Positions 9,978 to 23,406 of a stretch of 64,000 nt of DNA are shown here, one piece after another. Made by a program: the position numbers and the translations under genes. The first letter of the stretch is position 1, and the number at the start of each line of letters is the position of its first letter. The notes below the pieces were generated by a model that worked only from the letters and a program-made list of their open reading frames with translations, was not told the origin of the DNA and made no database searches. This stretch comes from DATFEN01 sp035691285 (GTDB lineage: Bacteria > Acidobacteriota > Vicinamibacteria > Fen-336): assembly GCA_035691285.1 (NCBI GenBank), contig DASSJI010000003.1, positions 1 to 64,000 on the forward strand. Reading direction: 5' to 3'.

Positions 9978-11059
9978 CGACGCAGCCAGCGCGGGTTGTC
10001 GAGGCGCGTCCCCGCCGGGAAGGACACGATCGGGCGAGCGCCCGTGCCGTCGGGCTGGATCAGCATCAGCCGCGTGCCGCTCGCGTCGGCCTCGGGGAAC
10101 GCGATGCCGTCCGCGCCCCAGTCGGGCGCGCCGAGCCAGCTTCCCCGCGAGACGGGGGTGAAGAGTTCGGTCCCGTTCGGTCGGACCGTGCGGAGCTCCC
10201 AGACGCCGCGGCCGTCGCTCGTGACCGCGACCAGGTGGCGAAACACGAGGGAGCGGCCGTCCGGTGAGTAGCTCGGGTCGGTGTCGGAGCCCGCGCGGTA
10301 GGGGGTTCCCGGCAGGAGCTCGCCGCCGGCCGGGGCGGTCGTGACGCGGGTCTGGTTGACGGTCGTCTGGAACACCCAGACCTCCGACGCTCCGCCGGCG
10401 GCGATGCGCGCGTAGGCCGCGACGCTGCCCGCCGCGTCGATGCGCGGCCGGCGCTCGCTGATCCCGGTATCGCAGTTCGCTGTTCCGCCCCCGAAGTTGG
10501 GACACGAGAGGTCGACGGTCTCCTGGGCGTTGTCGGACGTCGGCCGGCGGGGCGTGGTCCGGAACAGGTCCTCACCGCCCGCCCCCTGGGCGCTGTAGAC
10601 CAGGACGTCCGCCGAGGGCACCCAGTCGATGCCGGTGACCCGGGCCGTCGACGGCAAGAGCTCCGCCTCCACCCGCGCCGCCAGGTCCACGTAGACGAGG
10701 CTGGCGTCGTCGCGCTCGTCGAGCCGCCCGTCGCCGTTCGTGTCGGCGACGACGCGGCGGACGACGGAGCGCTCGTTGTCCGCGGCCAGGGCGCCTTCGG
10801 GGATGTCGCAGGGGCGTGAGTCGCTGTGGCAGAAGGTCAGGCGTGTGAGCAGGCTCCCGTCGGTGGCGACGGCCATCAGCTCCCGCCCGCTGCCCTGGAC
10901 GGAGCTCCAGCCATCGGTCGAGAAGACGATCGTGGTGCCGTCCGGCGGCGGCACCGTCGAGATGAGGCTCGGGTCGTCGAAGGGGTTCGGGTACTCGTTG
11001 CTGCAAGCGGCCAGCGACGCGAGCGCGACCACGACGAGAGGCGGAGGGAAGCGCCGCAT
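9974..11059 (-). CDS. TolB-like beta-propeller lipoprotein
   Basis: 361 residues. A lipoprotein signal with lipobox LAAC (Cys near residue 21) predicts an acylated exported protein. The body contains PD40/TolB-type repeats such as DGTTIVFSTDG, DTDPSYSPDGRSLVF and LGAPDWGADGIAF, consistent with a six-bladed propeller. DTNGDGRLDERDD near residues 105-117 has the spacing of a calcium-binding loop. ATG at 11059 directly precedes the hydrophobic core. It stands alone on the minus strand between two plus-strand units, with no pal/tolA neighbours, so a TolB role in the Tol-Pal system is unlikely. The ligand is unknown. Confidence 0.7.
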   Translation of the reverse strand: MRRFPPPLVVVALASLAACSNEYPNPFDDPSLISTVPPPDGTTIVFSTDGWSSVQGSGRELMAVATDGSLLTRLTFCHSDSRPCDIPEGALAADNERSVVRRVVADTNGDGRLDERDDASLVYVDLAARVEAELLPSTARVTGIDWVPSADVLVYSAQGAGGEDLFRTTPRRPTSDNAQETVDLSCPNFGGGTANCDTGISERRPRIDAAGSVAAYARIAAGGASEVWVFQTTVNQTRVTTAPAGGELLPGTPYRAGSDTDPSYSPDGRSLVFRHLVAVTSDGRGVWELRTVRPNGTELFTPVSRGSWLGAPDWGADGIAFPEADASGTRLMLIQPDGTGARPIVSFPAGTRLDNPRWLRR

Positions 11060-11121
11060 CGAGACCGCTCCGGAGCCTACCGCCCCGGTTCTCGCCGAGT
11101 CAAGGCGCGCGCGCCGCAAGG

Positions 11122-11127
11122 TATAAT
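11122..11127 (+). promoter_or_regulatory. Consensus -10 box TATAAT for the thiolase operon
   Basis: A perfect TATAAT followed by CG lies 35 bases before the thiolase ATG. The upstream -35 region (around GTCAAG, 17 bases away) is weak. It would drive the thiolase, dehydrogenase and hydratase genes. Confidence 0.5.
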
Positions 11128-11161
11128 CGCCGGCCTTTCGGAGAGCGCAGAGAAGATAGAC

Positions 11162-12346
11162 ATGAGCGAGGACGTCGTCATCCTGGGCGGTGCGCGCACG
11201 CCCATGCGCGAGTACGTCGGAGACTTCAAGGACGTCTCGGCCCTGGAGCTCGGGGCCGTGGCGGCAAGAGGCGCCCTCGAGCGGACGGGAACCCGGCCCG
11301 AGTGGGTCGACCACGTGGTCATGGGCAACGCTCTCCAGACCTCGGGCGACGCGATCTACGGTGCGCGCCACGTCGGCCTCAAGGCGGGAGTGCCGATCGA
11401 GACGCCGGCCCTCACCGTGAACCGCCTGTGCGGCTCGGGGATCCAGGCCGTGGTCAGCTCCGCTCAGATGATCCGCCTCGGCGAGGCGCGCCTCGCGCTG
11501 GCGGGGGGCATGGAGAACATGAGCCAGGCGCCTCACGTGATCCGCGGCGCGCGAGGAGGCTTCGGCCTGGGCCAGGGCAAGCTCGAGGACTCGCTCATGG
11601 TCGCGCTCCTCGACACGCATTGCGGCCTCTACATGGCCCAGACGTCGGACAACCTGGCGCGTCGCCACGGGATCGACCGTGAGGCCATGGACGACTACGC
11701 GCTGCGCAGCCAGAAGGCGGCCGCCGCGGCGAAGGCCCGCTGCGTGTTCAGGGAGGAGATCGTCCCCGTCGACGCGCCCGCGGGCCGACAGACGATCCGT
11801 GTGGAGGACGACGACCACCTGCGGCCCGAGACGACTCGCGAGGGGCTCGCAGCGCTGCGGCCCGCCTTCGGGAAGGACGGTTCCGTGACGGCGGGTAACG
11901 CGAGCGGCATCGTCGACGGCGCTGCGGTCCTCGTCGTTGCCGGGCGCGAGGCCGCCCGGGAACACGGGCTCCGGCCGCTCGCGCGGGTCGTCGCGTGGGG
12001 GCTCGCCGGAGTGCCTCCGGAGATCATGGGCATCGGACCGGTGCCGGCCTCTCGGAAGGCGTTGGACGCCGCTGGCCTGGAGCTCGCCGCCATGGATCTC
12101 GTCGAGGTCAACGAGGCCTTCGCGGGCCAGTACCTCGCCGTCGAGAAGGAGCTGGGCCTCGTTCGGGAGAAGACCAACGTCAACGGCGGCGCGATCGCAC
12201 TCGGCCATCCGCTCGGCGCCACCGGCACGCGTCTCCTGTTGACGTTGACGCTGGAGCTGCGCCGGCGGAATGGGCGCTACGGCCTCGCGACCGCCTGCAT
12301 CGGCGGCGGACAGGGCATCGCCATGATCATCGAGCGAGAGGAGTAG
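11162..12346 (+). CDS. Acetyl-CoA acetyltransferase (thiolase)
   Basis: 394 residues, normal thiolase length. It catalyses Claisen condensation of two acetyl-CoA or thiolytic cleavage of 3-ketoacyl-CoA. All three signature regions are present: NRLCGSGIQAV with nucleophile Cys90, NVNGGAIALGHPLGATG with His349, and ACIGGGQG with Cys379. It heads a three-gene unit with 3-hydroxyacyl-CoA dehydrogenase (abutting, ATG one base after the stop) and enoyl-CoA hydratase. That set fits fatty-acid oxidation or butyryl-CoA/short-chain metabolism. No acyl-CoA dehydrogenase is adjacent, but ETF genes lie at 39143. Confidence 0.93.
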   Translation: MSEDVVILGGARTPMREYVGDFKDVSALELGAVAARGALERTGTRPEWVDHVVMGNALQTSGDAIYGARHVGLKAGVPIETPALTVNRLCGSGIQAVVSSAQMIRLGEARLALAGGMENMSQAPHVIRGARGGFGLGQGKLEDSLMVALLDTHCGLYMAQTSDNLARRHGIDREAMDDYALRSQKAAAAAKARCVFREEIVPVDAPAGRQTIRVEDDDHLRPETTREGLAALRPAFGKDGSVTAGNASGIVDGAAVLVVAGREAAREHGLRPLARVVAWGLAGVPPEIMGIGPVPASRKALDAAGLELAAMDLVEVNEAFAGQYLAVEKELGLVREKTNVNGGAIALGHPLGATGTRLLLTLTLELRRRNGRYGLATACIGGGQGIAMIIEREE

Positions 12347-13231
12347 ATGGCCATTCGGACGGTGGGCGTCGTGGGTTGCGGGTTGATGGGCTCCGGCATC
12401 GCGCAGGTCGCCGCCGAGGCCGGCTACCTCGTGAAGGTGCGCGAGGTCTCCGACGACCTGTTGAGGAAGGGCCTCGGCCGGATCGACGCCTTCCTCCAGA
12501 AGGGCGTGGAGAAGGGCAAGGTCACTGCCGAGCGGAAGGCCGAGGTGATGTCGCGTTTGAGCGGCACCACGCGGCTCGAGGACCTGGCCGCGTGCGACAT
12601 CGTGATCGAGGCGGTTGTGGAGAGCCTCGAGCTGAAGGGCGAGGTCTACCGCGCCCTCGACCAGGCCTGCCCGGCGGCCACGATCTTCGCCTCCAACACC
12701 TCGTCCCTCTCGATCACCGAGATGGCCGCGTTCACGAAGCGCGGGGACCGCTTCGTGGGCCTGCACTTCTTCAACCCCGTGCCCCTGATGAAGCTCGTCG
12801 AGGTGGTGCGCTCTCCGCTGACCTCCGCCGCCGCGTTCGACGAGGCCTACGCCTTCGCCCGGAGCCTGGGCAAGGAGCCGATCAAGGCGACCGACAGGAC
12901 GGGCTTCATCGTCAACCGGCTGCTGGTTCCATACCTGCTCGACGCGATCCGCGCCCTCGAGGAGGGCGTGGGCACGATCGAAGACATCGACCGCGGCATG
13001 CAGCTCGGCTGCGGCTACCCGATGGGCCCGCTGACGCTCCTGGACTTCGTGGGCAACGACACGACCTACTACATCGCGAACATCATGTTCGACGAGTTCC
13101 GTGAGAGGCGCTTCGCCCCGCCGCCCCTGCTGAAGCGCATGGTCCAGGCCGGCCTCCACGGCCGCAAGGCGGGCAAGGGGTTCTACGACTACAGCCAGGA
13201 GCCCCCGCGGCCGACGGGCGGCCTCGTGTGA
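12347..13231 (+). CDS. 3-hydroxybutyryl-CoA dehydrogenase
   Basis: 294 residues. The N-terminal Rossmann fold has VVGCGLMGSGIAQVAAEAGY, and the catalytic region LHFFNPVPLMKLVEVV contains the family's His in HxxNP-type context. The C-terminal 3HCDH dimerisation domain includes DFVGNDTTYYI. It oxidises (S)-3-hydroxyacyl-CoA with NAD. At under 300 residues it is a stand-alone short-chain enzyme rather than a FadB-type fusion. ATG directly follows the thiolase stop and is preceded by GAGGAG. The next gene overlaps its 3' end or follows it by 11 bases. Confidence 0.93.
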   Translation: MAIRTVGVVGCGLMGSGIAQVAAEAGYLVKVREVSDDLLRKGLGRIDAFLQKGVEKGKVTAERKAEVMSRLSGTTRLEDLAACDIVIEAVVESLELKGEVYRALDQACPAATIFASNTSSLSITEMAAFTKRGDRFVGLHFFNPVPLMKLVEVVRSPLTSAAAFDEAYAFARSLGKEPIKATDRTGFIVNRLLVPYLLDAIRALEEGVGTIEDIDRGMQLGCGYPMGPLTLLDFVGNDTTYYIANIMFDEFRERRFAPPPLLKRMVQAGLHGRKAGKGFYDYSQEPPRPTGGLV

Positions 13232-13242
13232 CGGGAGCGAGC

Positions 13243-14025
13243 ATGGAATACCAGAGCCTCCTGGTCCAGAAGCGGGAAGGCGTGGCCTTCGTTACGATCA
13301 ACCGGCCCGACAAGCTCAACGCCCTGAACGACAGGGTGATGGAGGAGCTGGACTCGGCCTTCGCGGCCCTCGGCGCTGACGCCGAGGTACGCGGCGTGGT
13401 GCTCACGGGCGCCGGCGAGAAGGCGTTCGTCGCGGGCGCCGACATCGGCGAGCTGTCGGAGCAGAGCCCGGTGGGCGGCAAGGACAAGTCGGTCCGTGGC
13501 CAGCGCGTGCTCGACCGCATCGAGGGCCTCGGGAAGCCCGTGGTGGCGGCGGTCAACGGCTTCGCCCTCGGCGGCGGCTGCGAGCTGGCCATGGCGTGCC
13601 ACGTGCGCGTCGCCTCGGAGAACGCACGGCTCGGGACGCCCGAGGTGAAGCTGGGGCTGATGTGCGGCTACGCGGGCACGCAGCGCCTGGCGCGGCTGGT
13701 GGGAAAGGGCCGGGCGCTGGAGATCCTCCTCACCGGGGAGCCGGTGGACGCCGCCGAGGCGCATCGCATCGGCCTCGTGAACCGCGTCGTGCCCAAGGAC
13801 AGCCTCCTGGCCGAAGCCGAGGCCCTGCTGCGGAAGATGATCGCCAACGCGCCGGTCTCCCTCCGGTTCTCGATCGAGGCGGTCAATGCGGGCCTCGAGC
13901 TGCCGTTCGCCGAGGCCCAGTACCTGGAGGCCACGCTCTTCGGCCTGCTCTGCACGACCGAGGACATGAAGGAGGGAACGCGGGCCTTCCTCGAGAAGCG
14001 GCCGGCGAAGTTCCAGGGCAAGTGA
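13243..14025 (+). CDS. Enoyl-CoA hydratase/crotonase
   Basis: 260 residues from ATG 13243, chosen because GGGAG sits about 7 bases upstream. A GTG at 13228 overlapping the previous stop is possible. Crotonase-fold signatures are clear: INRPDKLNALN, AGEKAFVAGADI (first oxyanion-hole segment) and NGFALGGGCELAMACHVRVAS (second oxyanion hole). Glutamates of the hydratase type occur in the following ENARLGTPEVKLG. It hydrates trans-2-enoyl-CoA, completing the lower beta-oxidation steps encoded by its two upstream partners. Confidence 0.92.
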   Translation: MEYQSLLVQKREGVAFVTINRPDKLNALNDRVMEELDSAFAALGADAEVRGVVLTGAGEKAFVAGADIGELSEQSPVGGKDKSVRGQRVLDRIEGLGKPVVAAVNGFALGGGCELAMACHVRVASENARLGTPEVKLGLMCGYAGTQRLARLVGKGRALEILLTGEPVDAAEAHRIGLVNRVVPKDSLLAEAEALLRKMIANAPVSLRFSIEAVNAGLELPFAEAQYLEATLFGLLCTTEDMKEGTRAFLEKRPAKFQGK

Positions 14026-14044
14026 GCTGGGGAGCGTCGCGGGG

Positions 14045-14596
14045 ATGAAGGAAGCGCCTTCTTCCCGGCCTCAGGGGCGCGGCCTTCGCGTGGCGGTCGT
14101 GCGCGCGCGCTTCAATCCCGGCATCGTGGACGGGCTCTCCGAGGGAGCCGAGGGCGCGCTCACCCAGATGGGGGTCGCCCACGTGGTCGTCATGGATGCG
14201 CCCGGCGCCTTCGAGCTGCCCCTCGCGGCCGGCGCGGCCGCGGCCTCGGGCCGCTTCGACGCCGTCGTGGCGCTGGGCGCCGTGATCCGCGGCGACACCG
14301 ATCACTACGAGCACATCGCCCGCGAGGCCGCCGCGGGCCTCCAGAGAACAGCCTTGGACACGGGCGTGCCCGTCGGATTCGGCGTCCTCACCTGCGCGAC
14401 CGAGGCGCAGGCCGTCGAGCGGTCCCGACCGGGGCCTGGAAACAAGGGCGCCGAGGCCGCTCGCGCCGCGGTCGCGCTGGCCCTCACGCTGCGGTCGTTC
14501 CGGCGGCCAGCACGACCACAGAGATCACGGAGAGGCCCGGAGAGAACACAGAGAAGACGGAAGTCACGGAAGGCACACGCCACGAGAGGGCGATGA
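14045..14596 (+). CDS. ribH: 6,7-dimethyl-8-ribityllumazine synthase with a repeat-derived basic tail
   Basis: Condenses 5-amino-6-ribitylaminouracil with 3,4-dihydroxybutanone phosphate in riboflavin synthesis. Family motifs are RFNPGIV, PGAFELPL, GAVIRGDTDHYEHI (active-site His) and GNKGAEAA. The family normally ends about where LTLRSF stands (residue ~152). Here another 31 residues follow, 15 of them Arg or Lys, encoded by the 5' half of a dispersed inverted repeat that starts at 14504. The tail therefore looks like recent readthrough into the repeat after loss of the stop codon. The ribH-nusB order is conserved in many bacteria. Activity is probably retained because the core is intact. 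Confidence 0.9.
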   Translation: MKEAPSSRPQGRGLRVAVVRARFNPGIVDGLSEGAEGALTQMGVAHVVVMDAPGAFELPLAAGAAAASGRFDAVVALGAVIRGDTDHYEHIAREAAAGLQRTALDTGVPVGFGVLTCATEAQAVERSRPGPGNKGAEAARAAVALALTLRSFRRPARPQRSRRGPERTQRRRKSRKAHATRGR

Positions 14597-14661
14597 GATG
14601 AACCCCCGGGGCCCTCGGCGGTCGTTCTCGGTGTCCTCTGTGGCCTTCGTGGCCGTAGTTG
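14504..14661 (+). repeat. Dispersed imperfect inverted repeat, copy 1
   Basis: The 5' arm (14504-14553) is built of CACRGAG-type words (CCACAGAG, CACGGAG, ACACAGAG) and matches copy 2 at 44 of 50 positions. The 3' arm (about 14615-14661) carries complementary words such as CTCGGTG and CCTCTGTGG. This copy overlaps the end of ribH and reaches almost to the nusB start. It is likely a REP/BIME-like non-coding element. Confidence 0.7.
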
Positions 14662-14670
14662 CGGTGCTGC

Positions 14671-15085
14671 GTGGGTAGGCGGACCAAGGCGCGCGAGTGC
14701 GCGTTCCAGATGCTGTATCAGTGGGACATGACGCGGGCGGCCATGGACGACGTCGTCGAGTCCTACTGGAAGGTGCGCAGCACGACGGACCTCACCCGTG
14801 CCATGGCGGAACGGCTCGCGCGCGGCGCCCAGGCCCAGGTCGAGCGCATCGACCGCGAGATCGCCCTGGTGTCGAGGAACTGGCGCTTCGACCGGATCGC
14901 CGCGGTGGACCGGAACATCATCCGCATCGGGGCCTTCGAGCTGGTGAACGACGGCGACACGCCGTCGGCGGTGATCATCGACGAGGCCGTGGAGATGGCC
15001 AGGCGCTTCGGCGAGGCGGACTCCACCGCGTTCGTGAACGGCGTGCTCGACGCGATCATGCGCCGCGTGCGCGGGGAGGCCAAGC

Positions 15086-15102
<17 letters not shown>
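14671..15102 (+). CDS. nusB: Transcription antitermination factor NusB
   Basis: 143 residues from GTG 14671, giving GRRTKARECAFQMLYQWD, the standard NusB opening. An upstream in-frame TTG at 14659 lies in the repeat and is less likely. The C-terminal half shows VDRNIIRIGAFEL and PSAVIIDEAVEMARRFG, typical of the all-helical NusB fold. NusB binds boxA RNA with NusE (S10) to suppress termination in rRNA operons. It follows ribH and overlaps lysS by 17 bases. Confidence 0.92.
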
Positions 15103-16659
<1,557 letters not shown>

Positions 16660-16663
<4 letters not shown>

Positions 16664-17898
16664 CCCTGCCGTTCGAGCTTCGCGTCGCGCTGCGCTACCT
16701 GACGGCGCGCCGCAAGCAGGCCTTCATCTCGGTGATCTCCGGGATCTCGATCCTCGGCGTCGGCGTGGGCGTGATGGCGGTCCTGATCGCCCTCGGCCTC
16801 ATGACCGGCCTGCAGACCGAGGTCCGCTCGCGGATCCTGGGCGCGACCGCGCACCTGAGCCTCTTCAAGGGCCGGAGCGACGCCATCGAGGAGTATCGCG
16901 AGGTGGTCGAGGAGGTGCGCAAGGTGGCCCGGGTCCAGGGCGCGGCTCCCGTGGTCTACGGCAAGGGCCTGCTCGCGAGCTCGGGAGGCTCGGCGGTGGC
17001 GACCCTCAAGGGCATCGTGCCCGCGGACGAGAGGACCGTCACGGAGCTGGCGCGCCAGGTGGAGGATGGCGCCTCCCTCGACGCTCTCGTCGCCCCCGCG
17101 GAGGGCATGGCGCCCATCCTCCTGGGCCGGGACCTCGCGGCGAGCCTGGGCGTCGGCCCGGGAGACGTCGTGACGGTCACGTCGCCGCAAGGCCGGCTGT
17201 CGCCCATGGGGGTGCTGCCGCGGATGGCGCGCTTCCGCGTGCTCGGGACCGTCCGCAGCGGGCTCTACGAGTTCGACGCCGAGTGGGCCTACCTGCCCCT
17301 CGCGACGGCGCAGCGGCTCTTCGACGTCGGCGACCGCGCCAGCCTGGTCGAGGTCCGGGTCGACGACATGTACGCGGTGCGGGCGATCGCAGACGAGGTG
17401 CTGCGCGCCCTCGGCGACGGCTACATCACCACCGACTGGATCCAGATGAACCAGAGCCTCTTCTCGGCCCTGTGGCTCGAGAAGACGGCCATCACCATCA
17501 CGATCGGCCTGATCGTGGCCGTGGCCGCCCTGAACATCGTGGCGACGCTCATCCTCATGGTCATGGAGAAGCACAAGGACATCGGGATCCTCGTCTCCAT
17601 GGGCGCGGGGAGGGGGACGATCGCGGGCATCTTCATGCTCCAGGGGACGGTGATCGGGGCGGTGGGGACGGTGGTCGGCGGGCTTCTCGGCTGGGGCGCC
17701 TGCCGAGTCCTGGACCGCTACCGGCTGATCCAGGTGCCCCAGGACGTCTACCAGATCGCGTACGTGCCCTTCTCGCTGCTCCCGGGCGATGCGGCGATCG
17801 TCGTCTTTGGCGCGCTCCTCACGTGCTTCGTGGCCACGATCCATCCGGCCCGGGGCGCGGCCCGCGTCGATCCCGCCGAGGCCCTGAGGTACGAATGA
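16660..17898 (+). CDS. Lipoprotein-releasing ABC transporter permease (LolC/LolE family)
   Basis: 412 residues with the LolC/E layout: a helix near residues 22-48 (SVISGISILGVGVGVMAVLI), a large periplasmic domain (about 50-260) and three helices at the C-terminus, with TIHPARGAARVDPAEALRYE as the usual FtsX-family ending. With the ATPase encoded next it should extract outer-membrane lipoproteins from the inner membrane for LolA. Only one permease gene is present, so a homodimer (LolF-like) is inferred. No lolA or lolB is in the window. Confidence 0.88.
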
Positions 17899-18587
17899 CG
17901 GCCACGCTGCTCCACGCGAGCGCGCTGGTGAAGGGCTACCGCACGCCGGCCGGCTACGTCGCCGTCCTCCAGGGGCTGGACCTCGAGGTGAAGGACGGCG
18001 AGATGCTCGCGATCATCGGAGCGTCCGGCGTCGGGAAGTCGACGCTGCTCCACGTGCTGGGAACGCTCGACCGCCCCGAGAGCGGACGCGTCGCCCTCGA
18101 AGGCGAGGACGTCTTCGCCCTCGACGAACGCCGGCTCCGCGCGTTCAGGAATCGCACCATCGGGTTCGTGTTCCAGTTCCACCATCTGCTCCCCGAGTTC
18201 AGCGCCTTGGAGAACGTCGCGATGCCCCTCCTCATCGCGCGGCGCCCGCCGGCGGAGTCCTTCGCCCGGGCGCAGGCGCTGCTGACCGACCTGGGGCTGG
18301 GCGAGCGCCTGTCGCATCGCCCGGGAGCGCTGTCGGGCGGAGAGCAGCAGCGCGTCGCCGTGGCCCGCGCGCTGGCGGCCGCGCCGCGCGTCCTCCTGGC
18401 CGACGAGCCCACCGGGAACCTGGATTCCGAGACCGGCGCCCGACTCCACGAGCTGCTGCGGCGTCTCAACCAGGAGTGGAAGCTCACCGTGGTCGTGGTG
18501 ACACACAACGAGCGCCTCGCGGAGGCGTGCGACCGGTCGCTGCGCCTGGCAGACGGCCGCCTGCACGCCGTGGCCGCAAACCAATAG
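17895..18587 (+). CDS. lolD: Lipoprotein-releasing ABC transporter ATP-binding protein
   Basis: 230 residues. ATPase motifs are Walker A GASGVGKST, Q-loop FQFHHLLPEFSALENV, signature LSGGEQQRVAVARAL, Walker B VLLADEPTGNLD and H-loop VVTHN. The MacB/LolD subgroup is indicated by HHLLPEF and DEPTGNLD. It powers the upstream permease. ATG overlaps the permease stop (ATGA). Confidence 0.92.
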   Translation: MTATLLHASALVKGYRTPAGYVAVLQGLDLEVKDGEMLAIIGASGVGKSTLLHVLGTLDRPESGRVALEGEDVFALDERRLRAFRNRTIGFVFQFHHLLPEFSALENVAMPLLIARRPPAESFARAQALLTDLGLGERLSHRPGALSGGEQQRVAVARALAAAPRVLLADEPTGNLDSETGARLHELLRRLNQEWKLTVVVVTHNERLAEACDRSLRLADGRLHAVAANQ

Positions 18588-18591
18588 CTGC

Positions 18592-18597
18592 TAGAAT
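18592..18597 (+). promoter_or_regulatory. -10-like element TAGAAT immediately before clpC
   Basis: TAGAATCG ends 7 bases before the clpC ATG at 18605, consistent with a leaderless mRNA. No -35 or CIRCE-like heat-shock element is visible. Confidence 0.4.
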
Positions 18598-18604
18598 CGG
18601 GCGG

Positions 18605-21009
<2,405 letters not shown>

Positions 21010-21013
<4 letters not shown>

Positions 21014-23397
21014 GATGGGTTCCCGAGCTCGCCCGGGCGGCGCTCGTCGCCGCCGCGCTGGCGCTGCCGCGCGCCGCGGGCGCCCAGGAGCCCGTCGCCG
21101 ACGCGCCCCTCGTGGAGCGCGTGGAGATCCTGAGGAACCAGTACCTGCAGACGGAGACGCTGCTCTACTACGTCTCGACCAAGCCCGGCGAACGCTACGA
21201 CGAGGTCCGTGTCCGCGAGGACTTCCGGCGGCTGTGGGACACCGGCTTTCTCGACGACCTGCTCCTGGACGTTCGGGACGGCGAGAAGGGCAAGGTCGTG
21301 ACATTCGTGGTCCGGGAGCGCCGACGCATCCAGATCGTGGACTACCGCGGCAGCAAGGAGATGACCACGACGGCGATCGAGGATGCGTTGAAGGAGAAGG
21401 ACGCGCTGATCCGGATCGACACCTTCTACGACCCCGGGAAGGCGAAGCGGGTGGAGGAGGTGATCGTGCAGTCCCTGAAGGAGAAGGGCCTGAGCTTCGC
21501 GAGCGCGAAGCACGAGACGAAGTCCGTCGGTGCGGCGGGGCTGCAGCTCTCCTTCGTGATCGACGACGGGCCCAAGAGCAAGGTGAAGGAGATCGTCTTC
21601 ACCGGGAACGAGGTGTTCTCCGACGGGAAGCTGCGCGGGGCCATGAAGAAGATCAAGGAATCGGGCTTCTTCAACCTGACCTGGATCAACGGCAAGAACA
21701 AGTTCAGCGACGAGAAATGGGCGGAGGACCAGGAGAAGCTGAGGGAGCACTACCTCAACCACGGCTACGTGCAGGCGACGGTCGGGCAGCCGACCCTCAC
21801 GTACACCGACGGCAAGTCGGGGTTCCTCAAGAAGAAGCCGGTGAAATGGGTGAAGGTCGACATCCCCGTCACCGAGGGGGAGCAGTACCGGGTGGGGGAG
21901 GTGGGCTTCGAGGGCCTCACGGTCTTCAAGGAGGACGCGGTCCGCGACCTGTTCAAGCTGCAGACGGGGGACGTGTACAACGACTCGAAGCTGAAGAAGG
22001 GGTACTCGAAGCTCAGCGAGATCTACGGCTCGGTGGGGTACTTCCAGATGACGGGGTTCACGAAGCGGAAGCCGGATACGGAGCGGAAGGTGGTGGACCT
22101 CGTCCTGACGATGGAGGAGGACAAGAAGTACTACGTCGGCAAGATCCGGTTCACCGGCAACGAGACCACGCGGGACAAGGTCATCCGGCGCGAGATCTAC
22201 CTGAACGAGGCGGACGTGTTCAACACCGAGGCGCTCAAGCTGACGCTCAGGAGGATCAACCAGCTCGGCTACTTCAAGCCGATGGAGGCGCCGCCGGAGA
22301 TCACCCAGACGCCGGGCAAGGAGGATCATCTGGATCTGACGTTCAAGGTGGAGGAGCAGAACCGGAACCAGTTCACCTTCGGCGGCGGCGTCTCGGGCCT
22401 CGAGGGCACGTTCATCAACGCCAGCTTCGCCACCTCCAACTTCCTCGGGCTCGGAGAGACGCTGTCGGTCTACGCCCAGAGCGGCAGGCGCACCAAGAAC
22501 TACCAGCTCTCGATCACCGAGCCCTACTTCCTCGACCGCCCGATCACCCTGGGCGCCGACATCTTCAAGCGCAAGATCCGCTACGAGAGCTTCGGCACCT
22601 TCGTGGGCTACACCCAGGAGGGGACGGGCGGCGGCGTCACGACCGGCATGCCGGTGGGCCGCTTCAGCCGTGTCTTCCTGAACTACGGCTTCGAGGAGAT
22701 CAAGATCTCGGGGCTCACGACGAGCACCAGCACCACGACCGACGGCTCGCCCCTCTACAACCCGTCGTTCTTCGGGGCGGAGACGAACCGCACCGAGAGC
22801 CGGGTCACGCCGTCCATCGTCCACAACACCGTGGACAGCCCGTTCACGCCGCGCTCGGGCAGGAAGCTGAGCGTGAGCCTCCAGGTTGCGGGCGGGCCGC
22901 TCGGCGGCACGGTCGACTACTTCCGCCCCACGATCGAGGGCGTGCTCTATCTCCCGCACACCCGGAAGACGGCCCTGGGCCTGCGCCTCGAGGGCGCGTT
23001 CATCACCGCCTTCGGCGACACGCGGACGCTGCCCTACTATCAGCGCTTCTTCCTGGGCGGCGAGACCCAGATCCGGGGCGTGAACATCCGCACCGTGGGC
23101 CCCGTGGACTCCTTCAACCGGGCCCTGGGCGGGAACAAGTACGCCTTGTTCAACGCCGAGTACTACTTCGACGTCTTCGGACCGCTGCGCTTCCTGCTCT
23201 TCTACGACGCCGGGCAGGCCTTCCTGGAAGGCGAGCCCATCGACATCAAGGAGTTCCGCACCTCGACGGGGGTCGAGCTGCGGTTCTTCATGCCCGTGAT
23301 CAACGTTCCCTTCCGCCTGATATACGCCTGGAACCCCCAGCGGGACCCCTTCCAGGAGAAGTCGACCTTCAAGTTCGCCGTTGGCACCACCTTCTAA
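21010..23397 (+). CDS. bamA: Outer membrane protein assembly factor BamA
   Basis: 795 residues from a GTG overlapping the clpC stop (GTGA). A signal peptide (to about residue 26, AAGAQEP) precedes POTRA modules (about 30-440, with recurring VxEIxFTGNE motifs) and a 16-strand barrel beginning near FTFGGGVSGLEGTF. The L6 loop motif of the Omp85 family is seen as LGGETQIRG, and the chain ends in aromatic Phe (GTTF), as expected of an outer-membrane barrel. It inserts beta-barrel proteins into the outer membrane. The next gene encodes a Skp-like chaperone, the usual partner. Confidence 0.95.
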
Positions 23398-23406
23398 GGA
23401 GAAGAC

